A DNA stretch of 64,000 nt from Shewanella ulleungensis (GCF_014648315.1 NZ_BMQW01000010.1:92195-156194); one strand, 5' to 3'; shown: positions 34,383 to 43,400, counted from the stretch's first letter. Numbers and translations: made by a program. The notes: generated from the sequence alone by a model not told the origin.

Positions 34383-35042
34383 TCAGCAGGGCTCGTCCAA
34401 TTTGAATTGCTGCTCGAGTATCGTAAACAAAAATTGTTCAAGTTGAGTTTGCTGTTCGTTGTGTAGTGTATTTGGCTGTAAATCGTTGCTGAAAGGGCAT
34501 TCATCCGCAAAATACTCAAGTAATTTAGCAATTTGCTTATTGTCCCATTCAGGATGAAACTGCAAACCAATAGCCTGCTGGTGGCGATACATTTGTACCG
34601 GACATTGTGCGCTAGCGGCCAATATCGCGATATGCTGCGGCAGGGCAATGGCTTGTTCATGCCATTGCGGAACCGTTAATACGCTGGCGTCATTAAAGCG
34701 AATATCTTGCCAGCCCAGTTCTGGTGCTGGCATTTCAATGACCTGACCGCCAAGTTGAGTCGCCAATAACTGTGCCCCTAAGCATATGGCTAAAATGGGG
34801 CGCCGCAACGTTAACGCCTGTTGAATGAGTTTCACCTCAGTTTGCATCCACGCTGGGTTATCTGCCACATTCATTGGCCCGCCTAATACAATCAATCCGT
34901 CATAGTCTACCAACGATTTGGGTAAATCATCTGGTGCATAAAAGCAAACCAGTTTGATGTTGTGATGCTGTGCCCATAATCCAATGCGACCGACCCCTTC
35001 TGCGGGGTGATGCTGAAATACGGCGAGGGTACCATGGCTCAT
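34383..35042 (-). CDS. Class I glutamine amidotransferase-like protein
   Basis: This 219-residue protein is a GMP-synthase-type glutamine amidotransferase domain without a synthase partner. The nucleophile C87 is in AICLGAQLLA, and H163 and E165 in LQFHPEWD complete the triad. Such stand-alone proteins hydrolyse glutamine or gamma-glutamyl compounds. Its start overlaps the stop of the exported protein gene upstream by four bases (ATGA), so the two are coupled and both would follow the riboswitch at 35889. A link to guanidine nitrogen is a guess from context only. Confidence 0.8.
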   Translation of the reverse strand: MSHGTLAVFQHHPAEGVGRIGLWAQHHNIKLVCFYAPDDLPKSLVDYDGLIVLGGPMNVADNPAWMQTEVKLIQQALTLRRPILAICLGAQLLATQLGGQVIEMPAPELGWQDIRFNDASVLTVPQWHEQAIALPQHIAILAASAQCPVQMYRHQQAIGLQFHPEWDNKQIAKLLEYFADECPFSNDLQPNTLHNEQQTQLEQFLFTILEQQFKLDEPC

Positions 35043-35857
35043 TTTAATTCACCGAGTTCAAGGTAAATTCGATGCACACTGGTTACCTCTGGTAGCACAG
35101 AAGACAATTGCGCTTCAGTATTAAATAAGTGCTGATCTGCGGCGAGAATTATCGTTTTAGCCAGGGGAGCTTGCACCTCATCAAGACGCACAATATGGTC
35201 AGCATCTGGGCGAGACATGAGTGTGTTAACTAAAAATTGAACCTTGTCATTTGGCTGATAATTGAGGTTAAGGTAATGGTTGTCAGCCTCTTTAGCTAAG
35301 CCACTTTTAAGTGGTAATGGGTAAAATAATTCCATTTTATCGACATTGATTTTTTGCGCCTGCCATTGCATTTTACCGCCGCGTTCAAAGTGCCCTTTAA
35401 CCACATCTACCGTAAGTTGAGTGGTGTTTTGTGGGTGCTTGGGATCTAATAGTGATAAATCAAAAGTGGTAGGTACTATGGTCCAAATGGGGTCATTACT
35501 ATTAGCTGACGCGCGAATACCCTCAATGACTTCAGCCTGGATTGTTGGATCCGCAAATGACAATTTATACACCACTTGCGCGTTATGCGGTTGATGGAAC
35601 ATAGGCAAGTGAGAGGCAAAAAGGCCGTATTGGCTGCCAAAGAGCAACATACCATGCAAGCCCATTTTTACCGGATGCTCAGCATGCTGACTGTGATCTT
35701 GCAGTCCCGTTGCATGGCTATTTATGCTTAATAAGCTTAATGCCAACATCAAGTAAGGTATTAATGTAGAAGCTTTTTTTATTAGAGATTGAGGTTGGCC
35801 GATATCGCCAACGTTCTTTAAAGATAACATCGCAGTGAATTTGGAATAAAGCAGCAT
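35039..35857 (-). CDS. Exported protein of unknown function under a riboswitch
   Basis: This protein of about 272 residues has a long N-region and a hydrophobic signal (LIPYLMLALSLLSINSHA), then a His-rich start (DHSQHAEHP) and HGMLLFGSQYGLFASHLPMFHQPH. I do not recognise a named family. The ATG at 35857 follows an AGGAG eight bases upstream; a longer frame to 36004 would run through a structured leader. That leader has two hairpins with ACGA and ACGG loops, as in guanidine-II riboswitches. It is coupled to the amidotransferase gene downstream. A periplasmic, possibly metal-binding role is possible from the histidines. Confidence 0.65.
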   Translation of the reverse strand: MLLYSKFTAMLSLKNVGDIGQPQSLIKKASTLIPYLMLALSLLSINSHATGLQDHSQHAEHPVKMGLHGMLLFGSQYGLFASHLPMFHQPHNAQVVYKLSFADPTIQAEVIEGIRASANSNDPIWTIVPTTFDLSLLDPKHPQNTTQLTVDVVKGHFERGGKMQWQAQKINVDKMELFYPLPLKSGLAKEADNHYLNLNYQPNDKVQFLVNTLMSRPDADHIVRLDEVQAPLAKTIILAADQHLFNTEAQLSSVLPEVTSVHRIYLELGELK

Positions 35858-35888
35858 GGTGGTGGCTCCTGTCTGAAACTGAACAGAT

Positions 35889-35944
35889 GGGGCCGTCCCC
35901 GGGTGAAGTCCTAAGCAATTTTTTAGGTTGAGGTCGTCCTCAGG
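35889..35944 (-). promoter_or_regulatory. Guanidine-II (mini-ykkC)-like riboswitch
   Basis: On the minus strand two hairpins lie in the leader. The first is TGAGG-ACGA-CCTCA (35942-35929) and the second is GGGG-ACGG-CCCC (35900-35889), joined by 28 bases that can pair internally (CCTAA/TTAGG). The GG-ACGR-CC loops repeated twice are the signature of guanidine-II riboswitches. The ribosome-binding AGGAG lies about 20 bases after the second hairpin, with a CTGT/ACAG element that could mask it. Confidence 0.78.
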
Positions 35945-36103
35945 CAAATATGTTAACGATTTGCAGCATAAAAAACCAGTCGCACAGCTTGGACAGCATT
36001 CCAAAACAGTAATCAGTTAACAGTTTTTTGTAAAGTAATACCCACAATTGATTAGTCGATATCCGCCAACATTTTCATCAAACATTATTATTACTTCCCA
36101 TTT

Positions 36104-36117
36104 TGGAATTGATTCCA
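36104..36117. promoter_or_regulatory. Palindromic operator upstream of the flavocytochrome gene
   Basis: TGGAATTGATTCCA is a perfect palindrome with a two-base spacer, about 45 bases before the start codon at 36162. It is a candidate binding site for a local regulator, for example the LysR or TetR protein downstream. Confidence 0.5.
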
Positions 36118-36161
36118 TCGATATGATGAATCGTCAATAATATAAAAAGGGGTGATAACCT

Positions 36162-37682
36162 ATGAGCAATATAGATCTATTAGGGCGCCGTAAGTTTATT
36201 GCTGGTCTAGGTATTGCTGCAGGTGCAGCAATGGTGGCACCAGCAATGGCAGTGTCTGAAAAGGCTGACGGTGTTAAATGGGATAAAGAAGTCGAAATCG
36301 TCATTATTGGTTCTGGCTTTGCAGGTTTAGCTGCGGCAATTGAAGCGACTAAACATGGTGCAAAAGACGTCCATATTTTCGAAAAAATGTCCTATTTTGG
36401 TGGTAACTCGGCGATTAATGGTGGCTTATTTGCAGCACCTGGTACACCAATGCAAAAGAAAGAAGGTGTAGAAGATTCGGTCGATAGAATGGTTAATGAC
36501 CAGTTATTGTCTGGTCGCGGTATTGCCGATGAAGCGTTGTTGCGTCACGTTGCATCGCATGCAGTTGAAGCATTACAAATGACGCTAGATGCGGGGGCAG
36601 AATACCACCCTTATTTACAACAACTAGGCGGTCATTCGGTTGCACGTACTTACCAAACTTCAGTAAGTTGTGGCGCTGGTATCACCCAACCATTGTACAA
36701 AGAGTGTAAACGTATTGGTGTGAATACCCACAATCGTTCGAAGTTTGAAGGGTTCCTCGTCGGTAATAAAGGTGAAGTTGTCGGTGTTAAAATGCGCCAA
36801 AATTATCACTTTGGTGAAGAGCAGCCTGGTAAAGTTCTCAATATTCGCGCCAAACTTGGTGTGATTATGGCGACAGGTGGCTTTGCGCAAAACGTTAATC
36901 TACGTATGGCGCAAGACCCAACTTTAACGGCTGAAGTGGGCTGTACCAACGCACCAGGTGCTACTGGCGAGGGCATGTTTGAAATGTTCCGTTTAGGCGC
37001 GATTCCTGTGCATTTAGCTCACATCCAATCAGGTCCTTGGGCCTCACCTGATGAAGGTGGCTTTGGTTACGTGTCTAACTATTCAATTTTCAATTTTCCT
37101 CATTCAGTTGCCATTAACCGCTTAACCGGTAAGCGCTTTATGAACGAAATAGCGGACCGTAAAATCCGTGCTGATGCTGAATTAGCTTGCCGTGATGAAC
37201 AAGGTAATCCATTACCGCCAATTTTAATTACGAGTTTCAAAGATTCAAAAGCGCATCCTAATACCGAAAAAGTGATTAAGTATAATGTGGGTTGGAAATT
37301 CGATACCGTAGAGGCGCTTGCTGAGCACTTTAATGTGCCTTTAAAAGCACTAAAAGCGCAGATTGCAGAGTACAACGGCTATGTTAACAGCGGTGTCGAT
37401 AAGCAGTTTGGCAAAGATATGACCTTGGCTAAAAACAAGATTATTGAAGCACCATTTACCGTTGTGCGTTTATGGCCAAAAGTGCATTACTGCCAAGGTG
37501 GTGTAAAAGTTAATACTAAAGCTGAAGTCACAGATAGCTTGACTGATAAGTCTATTCCAGGACTTTATGCCGCTGGTGAAGTGTGTGGTGGTATTCATGG
37601 TGTGAGTCGTTTAGGCAGTTGTTCTATCCCAGAATGTATGGTGATGGGCATGACAGCCGCTCGCAGCATCATGAAAGTTTAA
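36162..37682 (+). CDS. Flavocytochrome c flavin subunit (fumarate-reductase-like)
   Basis: This 506-residue protein has a twin-arginine signal (GRRKFIAGLGIAAGAAM), so it is exported folded with FAD. An FAD-binding loop VIIGSGFAGLAAAIEA and a C-terminal GLYAAGEVCGGIHG mark the fumarate reductase flavoprotein family. The active-site Arg region NEIADRK and RLGSC are kept, but the H-P-T segment that binds a carboxylate in fumarate reductase reads G-P-W (HIQSGPWAS), suggesting a different unsaturated acid. Heme domains are absent; a tetraheme cytochrome follows, as in two-subunit methacrylate-type reductases. A Dcu-like transporter completes the group. Confidence 0.85.
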   Translation: MSNIDLLGRRKFIAGLGIAAGAAMVAPAMAVSEKADGVKWDKEVEIVIIGSGFAGLAAAIEATKHGAKDVHIFEKMSYFGGNSAINGGLFAAPGTPMQKKEGVEDSVDRMVNDQLLSGRGIADEALLRHVASHAVEALQMTLDAGAEYHPYLQQLGGHSVARTYQTSVSCGAGITQPLYKECKRIGVNTHNRSKFEGFLVGNKGEVVGVKMRQNYHFGEEQPGKVLNIRAKLGVIMATGGFAQNVNLRMAQDPTLTAEVGCTNAPGATGEGMFEMFRLGAIPVHLAHIQSGPWASPDEGGFGYVSNYSIFNFPHSVAINRLTGKRFMNEIADRKIRADAELACRDEQGNPLPPILITSFKDSKAHPNTEKVIKYNVGWKFDTVEALAEHFNVPLKALKAQIAEYNGYVNSGVDKQFGKDMTLAKNKIIEAPFTVVRLWPKVHYCQGGVKVNTKAEVTDSLTDKSIPGLYAAGEVCGGIHGVSRLGSCSIPECMVMGMTAARSIMKV

Positions 37683-37710
37683 TTAGACCAGTGAACAAGA
37701 GGAATCATTA

Positions 37711-38064
37711 ATGAAAAACTTTAATATTATACTTGGGCTGGTCTTACTTGGATTAACCAGCTTATCAGTACAGTCAGCAGAGATCCGTGATTACCACAAA
37801 GAGGTTATCGGTAAAGACTGTAAAGCCTGTCATGACAATGGCATTAAGCAGTTTCCATCAGATCAATCTTGCTTACAGTGTCATGATGTTGATGAATTAG
37901 CCAAGAAAACTGCCAGAAGTGAAGAAGACAAGTGGCAAAATCCACATAATAACCTTCACTATGGTAAAGATGTACCTTGCCAAGAGTGTCACTCAGAACA
38001 TAAAACAAAAGAGCCATTATGTAGTAACTGTCATACGTTTAAGTTTGATAAGCATAAAGGGTAA
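37711..38064 (+). CDS. Tetraheme cytochrome c, electron donor subunit
   Basis: This 117-residue protein has a signal peptide ending near residue 23 (LTSLSVQSA) and four CxxCH heme sites: C37-C40-H41, C54-C57-H58, C90-C93-H94 and C104-C107-H108. It resembles the heme domain of flavocytochrome c3 as a separate protein. It starts 28 bases after the flavin subunit, so it is co-transcribed and probably feeds electrons to it in the periplasm. An AAGAGG element precedes the ATG. Confidence 0.9.
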   Translation: MKNFNIILGLVLLGLTSLSVQSAEIRDYHKEVIGKDCKACHDNGIKQFPSDQSCLQCHDVDELAKKTARSEEDKWQNPHNNLHYGKDVPCQECHSEHKTKEPLCSNCHTFKFDKHKG

Positions 38065-38113
38065 AATACCGTTTATTTAACTGACTTATTTGGGTCTGTA
38101 AATGTCTCCCATT

Positions 38114-38141
38114 AAATGCCAATCATGTGATTGGCATTTTT
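38114..38141 (+). terminator. Intrinsic terminator after the cytochrome gene
   Basis: A perfect 12-bp stem, AAATGCCAATCA (38114-38125) and TGATTGGCATTT (38128-38139), with a T-run after it. It separates the two flavocytochrome genes from the transporter gene. Confidence 0.8.
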
Positions 38142-38333
38142 ATTGTGACTCATTGACGATTGCTTAACGATAAACTGCCTAATAATCCTGCTGATAACTC
38201 CCACTGTTTTATTTCACTTCAGTAAATTGATCCACGTCTATATTCGTAAAATCACAAAAGGGTAGTATCACAATCCCTAAAGCAGTTACCCCTGCTATAC
38301 CGTCAAAGACTCAGGAATTAACAAGTTCACACT

Positions 38334-39635
38334 ATGATGATACTAGAAATATTAATTGTGCTCGGGGCTATCTATCTCGGTGCGAGAATGGGCAGTATAG
38401 GGATAGGTTTTGCTGGTGGTGTCGGCGTGTTAATTCTCACCGTCGGTTTAGGTTTAACACCCGGGGCAATTCCGATTGATGTGATGCTAATTATTATGTC
38501 GGTGATTACCGCCATAGCCGCAATGCAAGAGGCGGGCGGCATGGATTACTTAGTGTCGATAGCTGAAAAATTACTGCGAAAACACCCTAAACACATCACG
38601 TTTTTAGCGCCTATCGTCACATATTGTATGACCTTATTTGCGGGGACTGGCCATACCGCGTTCTCGACATTACCGGTTATCGCTGAAGTCGCTAAAGAGC
38701 AAGGTATTAGGCCATCTCGGCCGTTATCGATTGCGGTGGTAGCCTCACAAGTGGCGATTACTGCGTCACCAATTTCTGCCGCAGTGGTGTTTTTTTCAGG
38801 TATTTTAGAGCCTTTTGGTGTGGATTATTTAATCTTGTTGGCTGTGTGTATTCCCTCCACCTTCATTGCTTGTTTAATAGGAGCCTCAGTGGCTTCGTTA
38901 CTGGGTAAACCACTGCAAGAAGATGCCATTTATCAACAACGTTTAGCAGGCGGATTAGTAAAGGTACGTGGCGAAACCCAAGTCACTTTATTACCAGGCG
39001 CGAAGCGTTCTGTCGCTATCTTTTTAGTGGCGATTGTTGCGGTGATGGCATATGCCACTGCAATATCTGACAAAGTCGGCTTAATTACTCATCCGGTATT
39101 ATCGCGCGATGTCGCCATCATGTTGTTTATGTTATCTGCAGCGGCAGCAATCACCTGGTTTTGTCGTTTAGATGCCAGCAAAATTTCAAATGCATCAACC
39201 TTTAAGTCAGGTATGTCGGCATGTATTTGTGTGCTTGGAGTAGCATGGTTAGGTGATACTTTTGTATCTAATCATATTGACGAAATTAAAGACACAGCAG
39301 GCACTTTGCTTCAAAGCCAACCATGGCTGTTATCGGTCGCGTTATTTTTTGCCTCAATGTTGTTGTATTCACAAGGTGCGACAACAAAAGCATTGATGCC
39401 TGCTGCACTGGCGATTGGAGTGAGCCCGTTAACGGCTATTGCTTCATTTGCAGCTGTGAGTGCTTTGTTTGTATTACCGACATACCCAACATTATTAGCT
39501 GCAGTAGAAATGGATGACACTGGTTCAACTCGTATCGGTAAGGCCGTGTTTAACCACCCATTCCTTATTCCTGGTGTGGTCACCATTGCTATGAGTGTGT
39601 TGCTAGCATTTTTGTTTGGTAGTTTTATGTTGTAA
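38334..39635 (+). CDS. Anaerobic C4-dicarboxylate transporter family protein (DcuA/DcuB-like)
   Basis: This 433-residue protein has about ten to twelve transmembrane helices and the Dcu family blocks: IDVMLIIMSVITAIAAMQ, GGMDYLVSIAEKLLRKHPK, FAGTGHTAFSTLPVIAEVA and ITASPISAAVV. Dcu carriers exchange fumarate, succinate and related acids under anaerobiosis. Placed behind the flavocytochrome pair but separated by a terminator, it probably imports or exchanges the acid that those enzymes reduce, or the reduced product. A twin ATG at 38334/38337 makes the exact start uncertain by one codon. Confidence 0.85.
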   Translation: MMILEILIVLGAIYLGARMGSIGIGFAGGVGVLILTVGLGLTPGAIPIDVMLIIMSVITAIAAMQEAGGMDYLVSIAEKLLRKHPKHITFLAPIVTYCMTLFAGTGHTAFSTLPVIAEVAKEQGIRPSRPLSIAVVASQVAITASPISAAVVFFSGILEPFGVDYLILLAVCIPSTFIACLIGASVASLLGKPLQEDAIYQQRLAGGLVKVRGETQVTLLPGAKRSVAIFLVAIVAVMAYATAISDKVGLITHPVLSRDVAIMLFMLSAAAAITWFCRLDASKISNASTFKSGMSACICVLGVAWLGDTFVSNHIDEIKDTAGTLLQSQPWLLSVALFFASMLLYSQGATTKALMPAALAIGVSPLTAIASFAAVSALFVLPTYPTLLAAVEMDDTGSTRIGKAVFNHPFLIPGVVTIAMSVLLAFLFGSFML

Positions 39636-39663
39636 AGCCGCACCAAAATGATAAATGTAAGGG

Positions 39664-40530
39664 TTAGTTGAGTTGATAACCCTTGTGTTCAACATTGGCT
39701 TTTATCAAATTAATTAGCTGTAGCGTGGCGTAGGTTTGAGTATCTGGGTTGAGATAAAGCGATTCGTTAAATACTGGCAGTGTTGGTAAACCATGCTCAA
39801 TAGGATCAAGCACCTGCATTTGATTGGTAACTCTAAATTCGGCTATTGGCGCAACCACCAAATCGTTCTCTACAGCCATACATAAGGCTTGTGGTGATGG
39901 AGTAGATAACAACACATTAATAGGTCGCATAGAAAGTCGGTGATTCGCAAATACTTGCGCTCTAATCGGGCAATTTTCTGGGTATAACCCCATCGGAATC
40001 GTTTTGCGTTTATGAGCATTGCCGTTTACCGCAGCCACCCACTTAAAACGGCGTGTGAAGAGTAGCTCACCACTGGTTGGTATTTGCCAATGAGTTGCCA
40101 CAATAACGTCAAATTCGCCCTGGTGTAATTTTTTGTATAGATTACCGCTTACGTCGGTATCGATGACTAATTCTATATTCGTAAATTCACGGATAAACTC
40201 TAATAAACAGCTGTTTAAGTAGCACTTTATAAAATCAGTTGGTACACCTAGTCGAATAACCTCGCGGTTTTGGCAATCTTTTAGCTCACCCAGTGCTTGT
40301 GAGTTAAGTTGGATCATTTTATAGGCATAGTTAAGCAGCGTTTCACCCGACTCGGTCAAGGTGACGCCTTTATTGTCTCTTATTAGCAACGTTTGACCGA
40401 CACTTTCTTCAAGCTTCTTAACTTGTAAGCTAAGTGTTGATTGGGTTCGGCAGATTTTATCGGCTGCTTTAGACAAGTTGCCAGACTCAGCTACAGCGAT
40501 AAAACTTTCTAATAATTCAATTTTTAACAT
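39664..40530 (-). CDS. LysR-family transcriptional regulator
   Basis: This 288-residue protein has the LysR winged helix (residues 1-60: LLESFIAVAESGNLSKAADKICRTQSTLSLQVKKLEESVGQTLL) and a substrate-binding co-inducer domain. It is convergent with the Dcu transporter gene and divergent from the TetR-type gene, with a 16-bp palindrome in between. It probably controls the flavocytochrome/transporter group or its own divergent region. The effector is unknown. Confidence 0.9.
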   Translation of the reverse strand: MLKIELLESFIAVAESGNLSKAADKICRTQSTLSLQVKKLEESVGQTLLIRDNKGVTLTESGETLLNYAYKMIQLNSQALGELKDCQNREVIRLGVPTDFIKCYLNSCLLEFIREFTNIELVIDTDVSGNLYKKLHQGEFDVIVATHWQIPTSGELLFTRRFKWVAAVNGNAHKRKTIPMGLYPENCPIRAQVFANHRLSMRPINVLLSTPSPQALCMAVENDLVVAPIAEFRVTNQMQVLDPIEHGLPTLPVFNESLYLNPDTQTYATLQLINLIKANVEHKGYQLN

Positions 40531-40564
40531 GGTCTATTGAATAAGTTCATAGTGGTATCAGTAT

Positions 40565-40580
40565 TACTCAATATTGAGTA
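40565..40580. promoter_or_regulatory. 16-bp palindrome between LysR and TetR genes
   Basis: TACTCAATATTGAGTA is a perfect palindrome in the 120-base divergent region. Length and symmetry fit a TetR dimer operator; it could shut both promoters. Confidence 0.65.
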
Positions 40581-40650
40581 CCAACAAAGCTTGCTATAGT
40601 GTAAATGTGAAGTTGAAAAGCTTTATATCTTAACCTAGACGGAGTAAGGC

Positions 40651-41283
40651 ATGACGAGCTGGGAAAAGCGCGGAAACTATTTAATTGAAGTGTCACAACG
40701 CTGCTTAAAAGGCCATAAAACCTTTGATTTGTGCCGCTCGCATTTAGTTCAAGCCAGCCAGATATCCAAAGGCACTATTTACAATCATTTCAGCTCCGAG
40801 GCCGACTTAATTATTGCTGTTGCCTGTGCTGATTATCGCAGTTGGGTAATGCAAGCAGAGCAAGATACTGCACAATATAGCGACCCTTATCTACGATTTA
40901 TTTTTCATCATTGCCAACGTTTGTATCGCATTTTATCGGAGGAGAAGTTTGTCATTGCTAGAGTAGTACCTAATGAGGCTGTTTTATCGCAAGCAAGTGA
41001 ATATTATCGTGAACGCTTTGAGCGTGTGCTTGAGCAGTACAAACAGTGGAATGCGCAAACGTTAATGGAAATTGGTGAAGTCAGTGGTTTTAATCGCAGT
41101 GAGTTATTGTGTGATTATTTACGTGGTGCGATGATTAACAGCGATGATGCACAAAAGCATTACAACGATGCTGAAATGTATTATCAACATGGTTTTGCGA
41201 TGACACAGCTTATGGGACATTCACAAAAACGTCCACCTAGCATTAAGGTATTTGTACAGTGGTTGGCTGATAAAGAAGTATAA
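40651..41283 (+). CDS. TetR-family regulator
   Basis: This 210-residue protein has a TetR DNA-binding domain with Q-A-S-Q-I-S-K-G-T-I-Y-N-H-F-S-S-E-A-D-L at about residues 35-54 and a helical ligand domain with a conserved acidic/aromatic C-terminal half. It is divergent from the LysR gene over a perfect palindrome that is its likely operator. A terminator follows immediately. Confidence 0.85.
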   Translation: MTSWEKRGNYLIEVSQRCLKGHKTFDLCRSHLVQASQISKGTIYNHFSSEADLIIAVACADYRSWVMQAEQDTAQYSDPYLRFIFHHCQRLYRILSEEKFVIARVVPNEAVLSQASEYYRERFERVLEQYKQWNAQTLMEIGEVSGFNRSELLCDYLRGAMINSDDAQKHYNDAEMYYQHGFAMTQLMGHSQKRPPSIKVFVQWLADKEV

Positions 41284-41285
41284 AA

Positions 41286-41329
41286 AAACCGTGGATGTTA
41301 ATTGCTAACACAACCCACGGTTTGTTTTT
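41286..41329. terminator. Bidirectional terminator between TetR gene and gor
   Basis: Arms AAACCGTGG (41286-41294) and CCACGGTTT (41315-41323), with an A-run before and a T-rich run after. It can end both convergent genes. Confidence 0.8.
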
Positions 41330-41341
41330 AATTTCAATGTT

Positions 41342-42697
41342 TTAACGCATGGTAACAAATTCTTCAGCGCCAGTAGGGTGAATCGCCACTACTGAGTCAA
41401 AGTCTGCTTTAGTCGCGCCCATTTTCATTGCAACGCCAAAGCCTTGGAGTATTTCATCCATACCAAAACCAATACCGTGAATACCTACAACGACTTCAGT
41501 TTCACCGGCACACACGAGTTTCATTTTACAAGCTTGGCGATGGCTAGTGACAGCGGTGTACATCGAGGTAAAGTTCGATGTGTACACCTTAATGTTGTCT
41601 TGGCCATATTTCTCGGCAGCTTCAGGCTCGGTTAATCCCATTGTACCAATTGCAGGATGACTAAACACCACGGTTGGAATTAAGCTGTAATCCATTTTGG
41701 CATTTGGCATGTCACCAAATAAACGTTCAGACAATAAACGACCTGCTTTAACAGCAACAGGGGTAAGCTCTACACCGCCAGCCATAATGTCGCCAACACA
41801 ATAAATACCTTTTGCGGTGGTATTTTGTTGCTCGTCAGTGATCACATAGCCTTTAGCATCTAATTGCACATCGGTATTTTCTAAGCCGATATTACCTGTT
41901 GATGGTGAACGGCCAATCGCCCAAATCAAGCAATCAATTGTCAGGCTTTCACCATTTTCAAGCGCCAGAGTTAAACTACCATCAGCATTTTTAGTCACTG
42001 ACTTTGGCACGCTATGAGTGTGCAATGTTGGGCCATCGGTAGCCATCGCTTCCATTAACCCATCAATTAAAATAGGGTCAAAGTTGCGCAGTGGCGCATG
42101 CTTACGAACCAATAAATGTGTTTCGCTGCCTAGAGCATGTAATACTCCAGCCACTTCAACCGCAATATAACCCGCGCCAACAACAGCAACACGTTTTGGC
42201 TGCTCACGCAGAGCGAAGAAACCGTCGGAATCGATACCGTATTCTGCGCCTGGAATATCTGGAATAGTCGGTGCACCACCAGTCGCAACAGTAATATGGT
42301 CAGCAGTATAGTGCTCACCATTGACTTCAATGGTGTTGTTATTAACAAAGCGACCATAACCATTCAATAAAGTGACTTTATTACTTTCAAAACCACGACC
42401 ATAAGCAGCATGAATACGGCTGATATAAGCTTCGCGATTATCAACTAAAGTGTTCCAGTCGAATTTATTGACGGTAACATCAAAACCATAATCTTTGGCG
42501 TATAAGTTCATTGCTTCTGCAACATGGGCGCCATACCACATGACTTTTTTAGGGACACAACCTACGTTAACGCAAGTGCCGCCAACGTGCTTTGCTTCAA
42601 TGATAAGAACTTTTGCGCCACGCATTGCTGCACGGTTTGCTGAGGCGATACCGCCACTACCTGCGCCAAGCGCGATATAGTCAAAATGTTGAGCCAT
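41342..42697 (-). CDS. gor: Glutathione reductase
   Basis: This 451-residue flavoprotein has the FAD-binding LGAGSGGIASANRAA, the redox-active pair in GGTCVNVGCVPKK, an NADPH domain with VVGAGYIAVEVAGVL and the C-terminal HPTGAEEFVTMR with the catalytic His-Glu. It reduces glutathione disulfide with NADPH. I use the ATG giving MAQHFDYIALG; a 10-residue longer frame lacks a family match. It is monocistronic. Confidence 0.95.
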   Translation of the reverse strand: MAQHFDYIALGAGSGGIASANRAAMRGAKVLIIEAKHVGGTCVNVGCVPKKVMWYGAHVAEAMNLYAKDYGFDVTVNKFDWNTLVDNREAYISRIHAAYGRGFESNKVTLLNGYGRFVNNNTIEVNGEHYTADHITVATGGAPTIPDIPGAEYGIDSDGFFALREQPKRVAVVGAGYIAVEVAGVLHALGSETHLLVRKHAPLRNFDPILIDGLMEAMATDGPTLHTHSVPKSVTKNADGSLTLALENGESLTIDCLIWAIGRSPSTGNIGLENTDVQLDAKGYVITDEQQNTTAKGIYCVGDIMAGGVELTPVAVKAGRLLSERLFGDMPNAKMDYSLIPTVVFSHPAIGTMGLTEPEAAEKYGQDNIKVYTSNFTSMYTAVTSHRQACKMKLVCAGETEVVVGIHGIGFGMDEILQGFGVAMKMGATKADFDSVVAIHPTGAEEFVTMR

Positions 42698-42763
42698 GAT
42701 GATCTCCACTACGATTAATGACCCCATTGTAGGGGGGATTGTGTTTGCAATCTAGTCGTTAAG

Positions 42764-43321
42764 TTAGCGTTTATGTTGGCATTCGCCTCGGTCAACGTCG
42801 TTAGGGCCGCTGGTGGCACACTTAAGGCAGGCCCATTCACTTTCTCTAATATCGATTTCATCTTGATAATGACTAAATGAACTGTTCTGGGTTTGAAGTT
42901 GTTTTTTCTGTAAGTGTTTAATGCGACTTTTTAGCCAGCGACAACTAGGGTCATCTGCTACGTTGGTATTGGCTTGGCGTGATGAGAGTTTTTTGGGTTT
43001 GTTGGCCTCTATGTGTTTTTGCAAGCTAGGTTTAATGTAGATGTCGTCAGCATTGTATTCTAAGGCGGAGCGAGGTTCGGCTGGGAGTGTTATGGCATTT
43101 CCCTGGCTATCACTGGCAGATTGCTGTGGTAAGGTATTCGCGTTGCTGTTATTGAGCTCAGTACTGTTATTAGACGGTTTTGCTGTTAGCTGGCTGAATT
43201 CTGAAGCCGTGGCTATCGACGTTATCCATAATAATGGGGTGAGTAACAACTGGGCTAGTAGCTGCGGGGTTAACAACAATGCACAGCATGATATGGTGTT
43301 TAGCATTGGACGGGTTAACAT
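42764..43321 (-). CDS. Hypothetical exported protein
   Basis: This 185-residue protein has an N-terminal hydrophobic signal-like stretch (LLLTPQLLAQLLLTPLLWITSIATA), then an Asn/Ser-rich linker and a C-terminal part with four cysteines (C in DPSCRWLK, CLKC and ECQHKR), possibly disulfide-bonded or metal-binding. I do not recognise the family. It lies downstream of the barrel-like gene on the same strand with an 80-base gap. Confidence 0.55.
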   Translation of the reverse strand: MLTRPMLNTISCCALLLTPQLLAQLLLTPLLWITSIATASEFSQLTAKPSNNSTELNNSNANTLPQQSASDSQGNAITLPAEPRSALEYNADDIYIKPSLQKHIEANKPKKLSSRQANTNVADDPSCRWLKSRIKHLQKKQLQTQNSSFSHYQDEIDIRESEWACLKCATSGPNDVDRGECQHKR

Positions 43322-43400
43322 GTGCGTTCCTTGCGCGATGAAATATTAACCCGTTAGTTTAGTCGCTCAACTTTAAAATGCGAGGAAAGCACCTAAGCGA

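Noticed and set aside
35858..36004. Cys-rich N-terminal extension of the exported protein
   Set aside because: It would read through the riboswitch hairpins, and a good AGGAG site serves the ATG at 35857.
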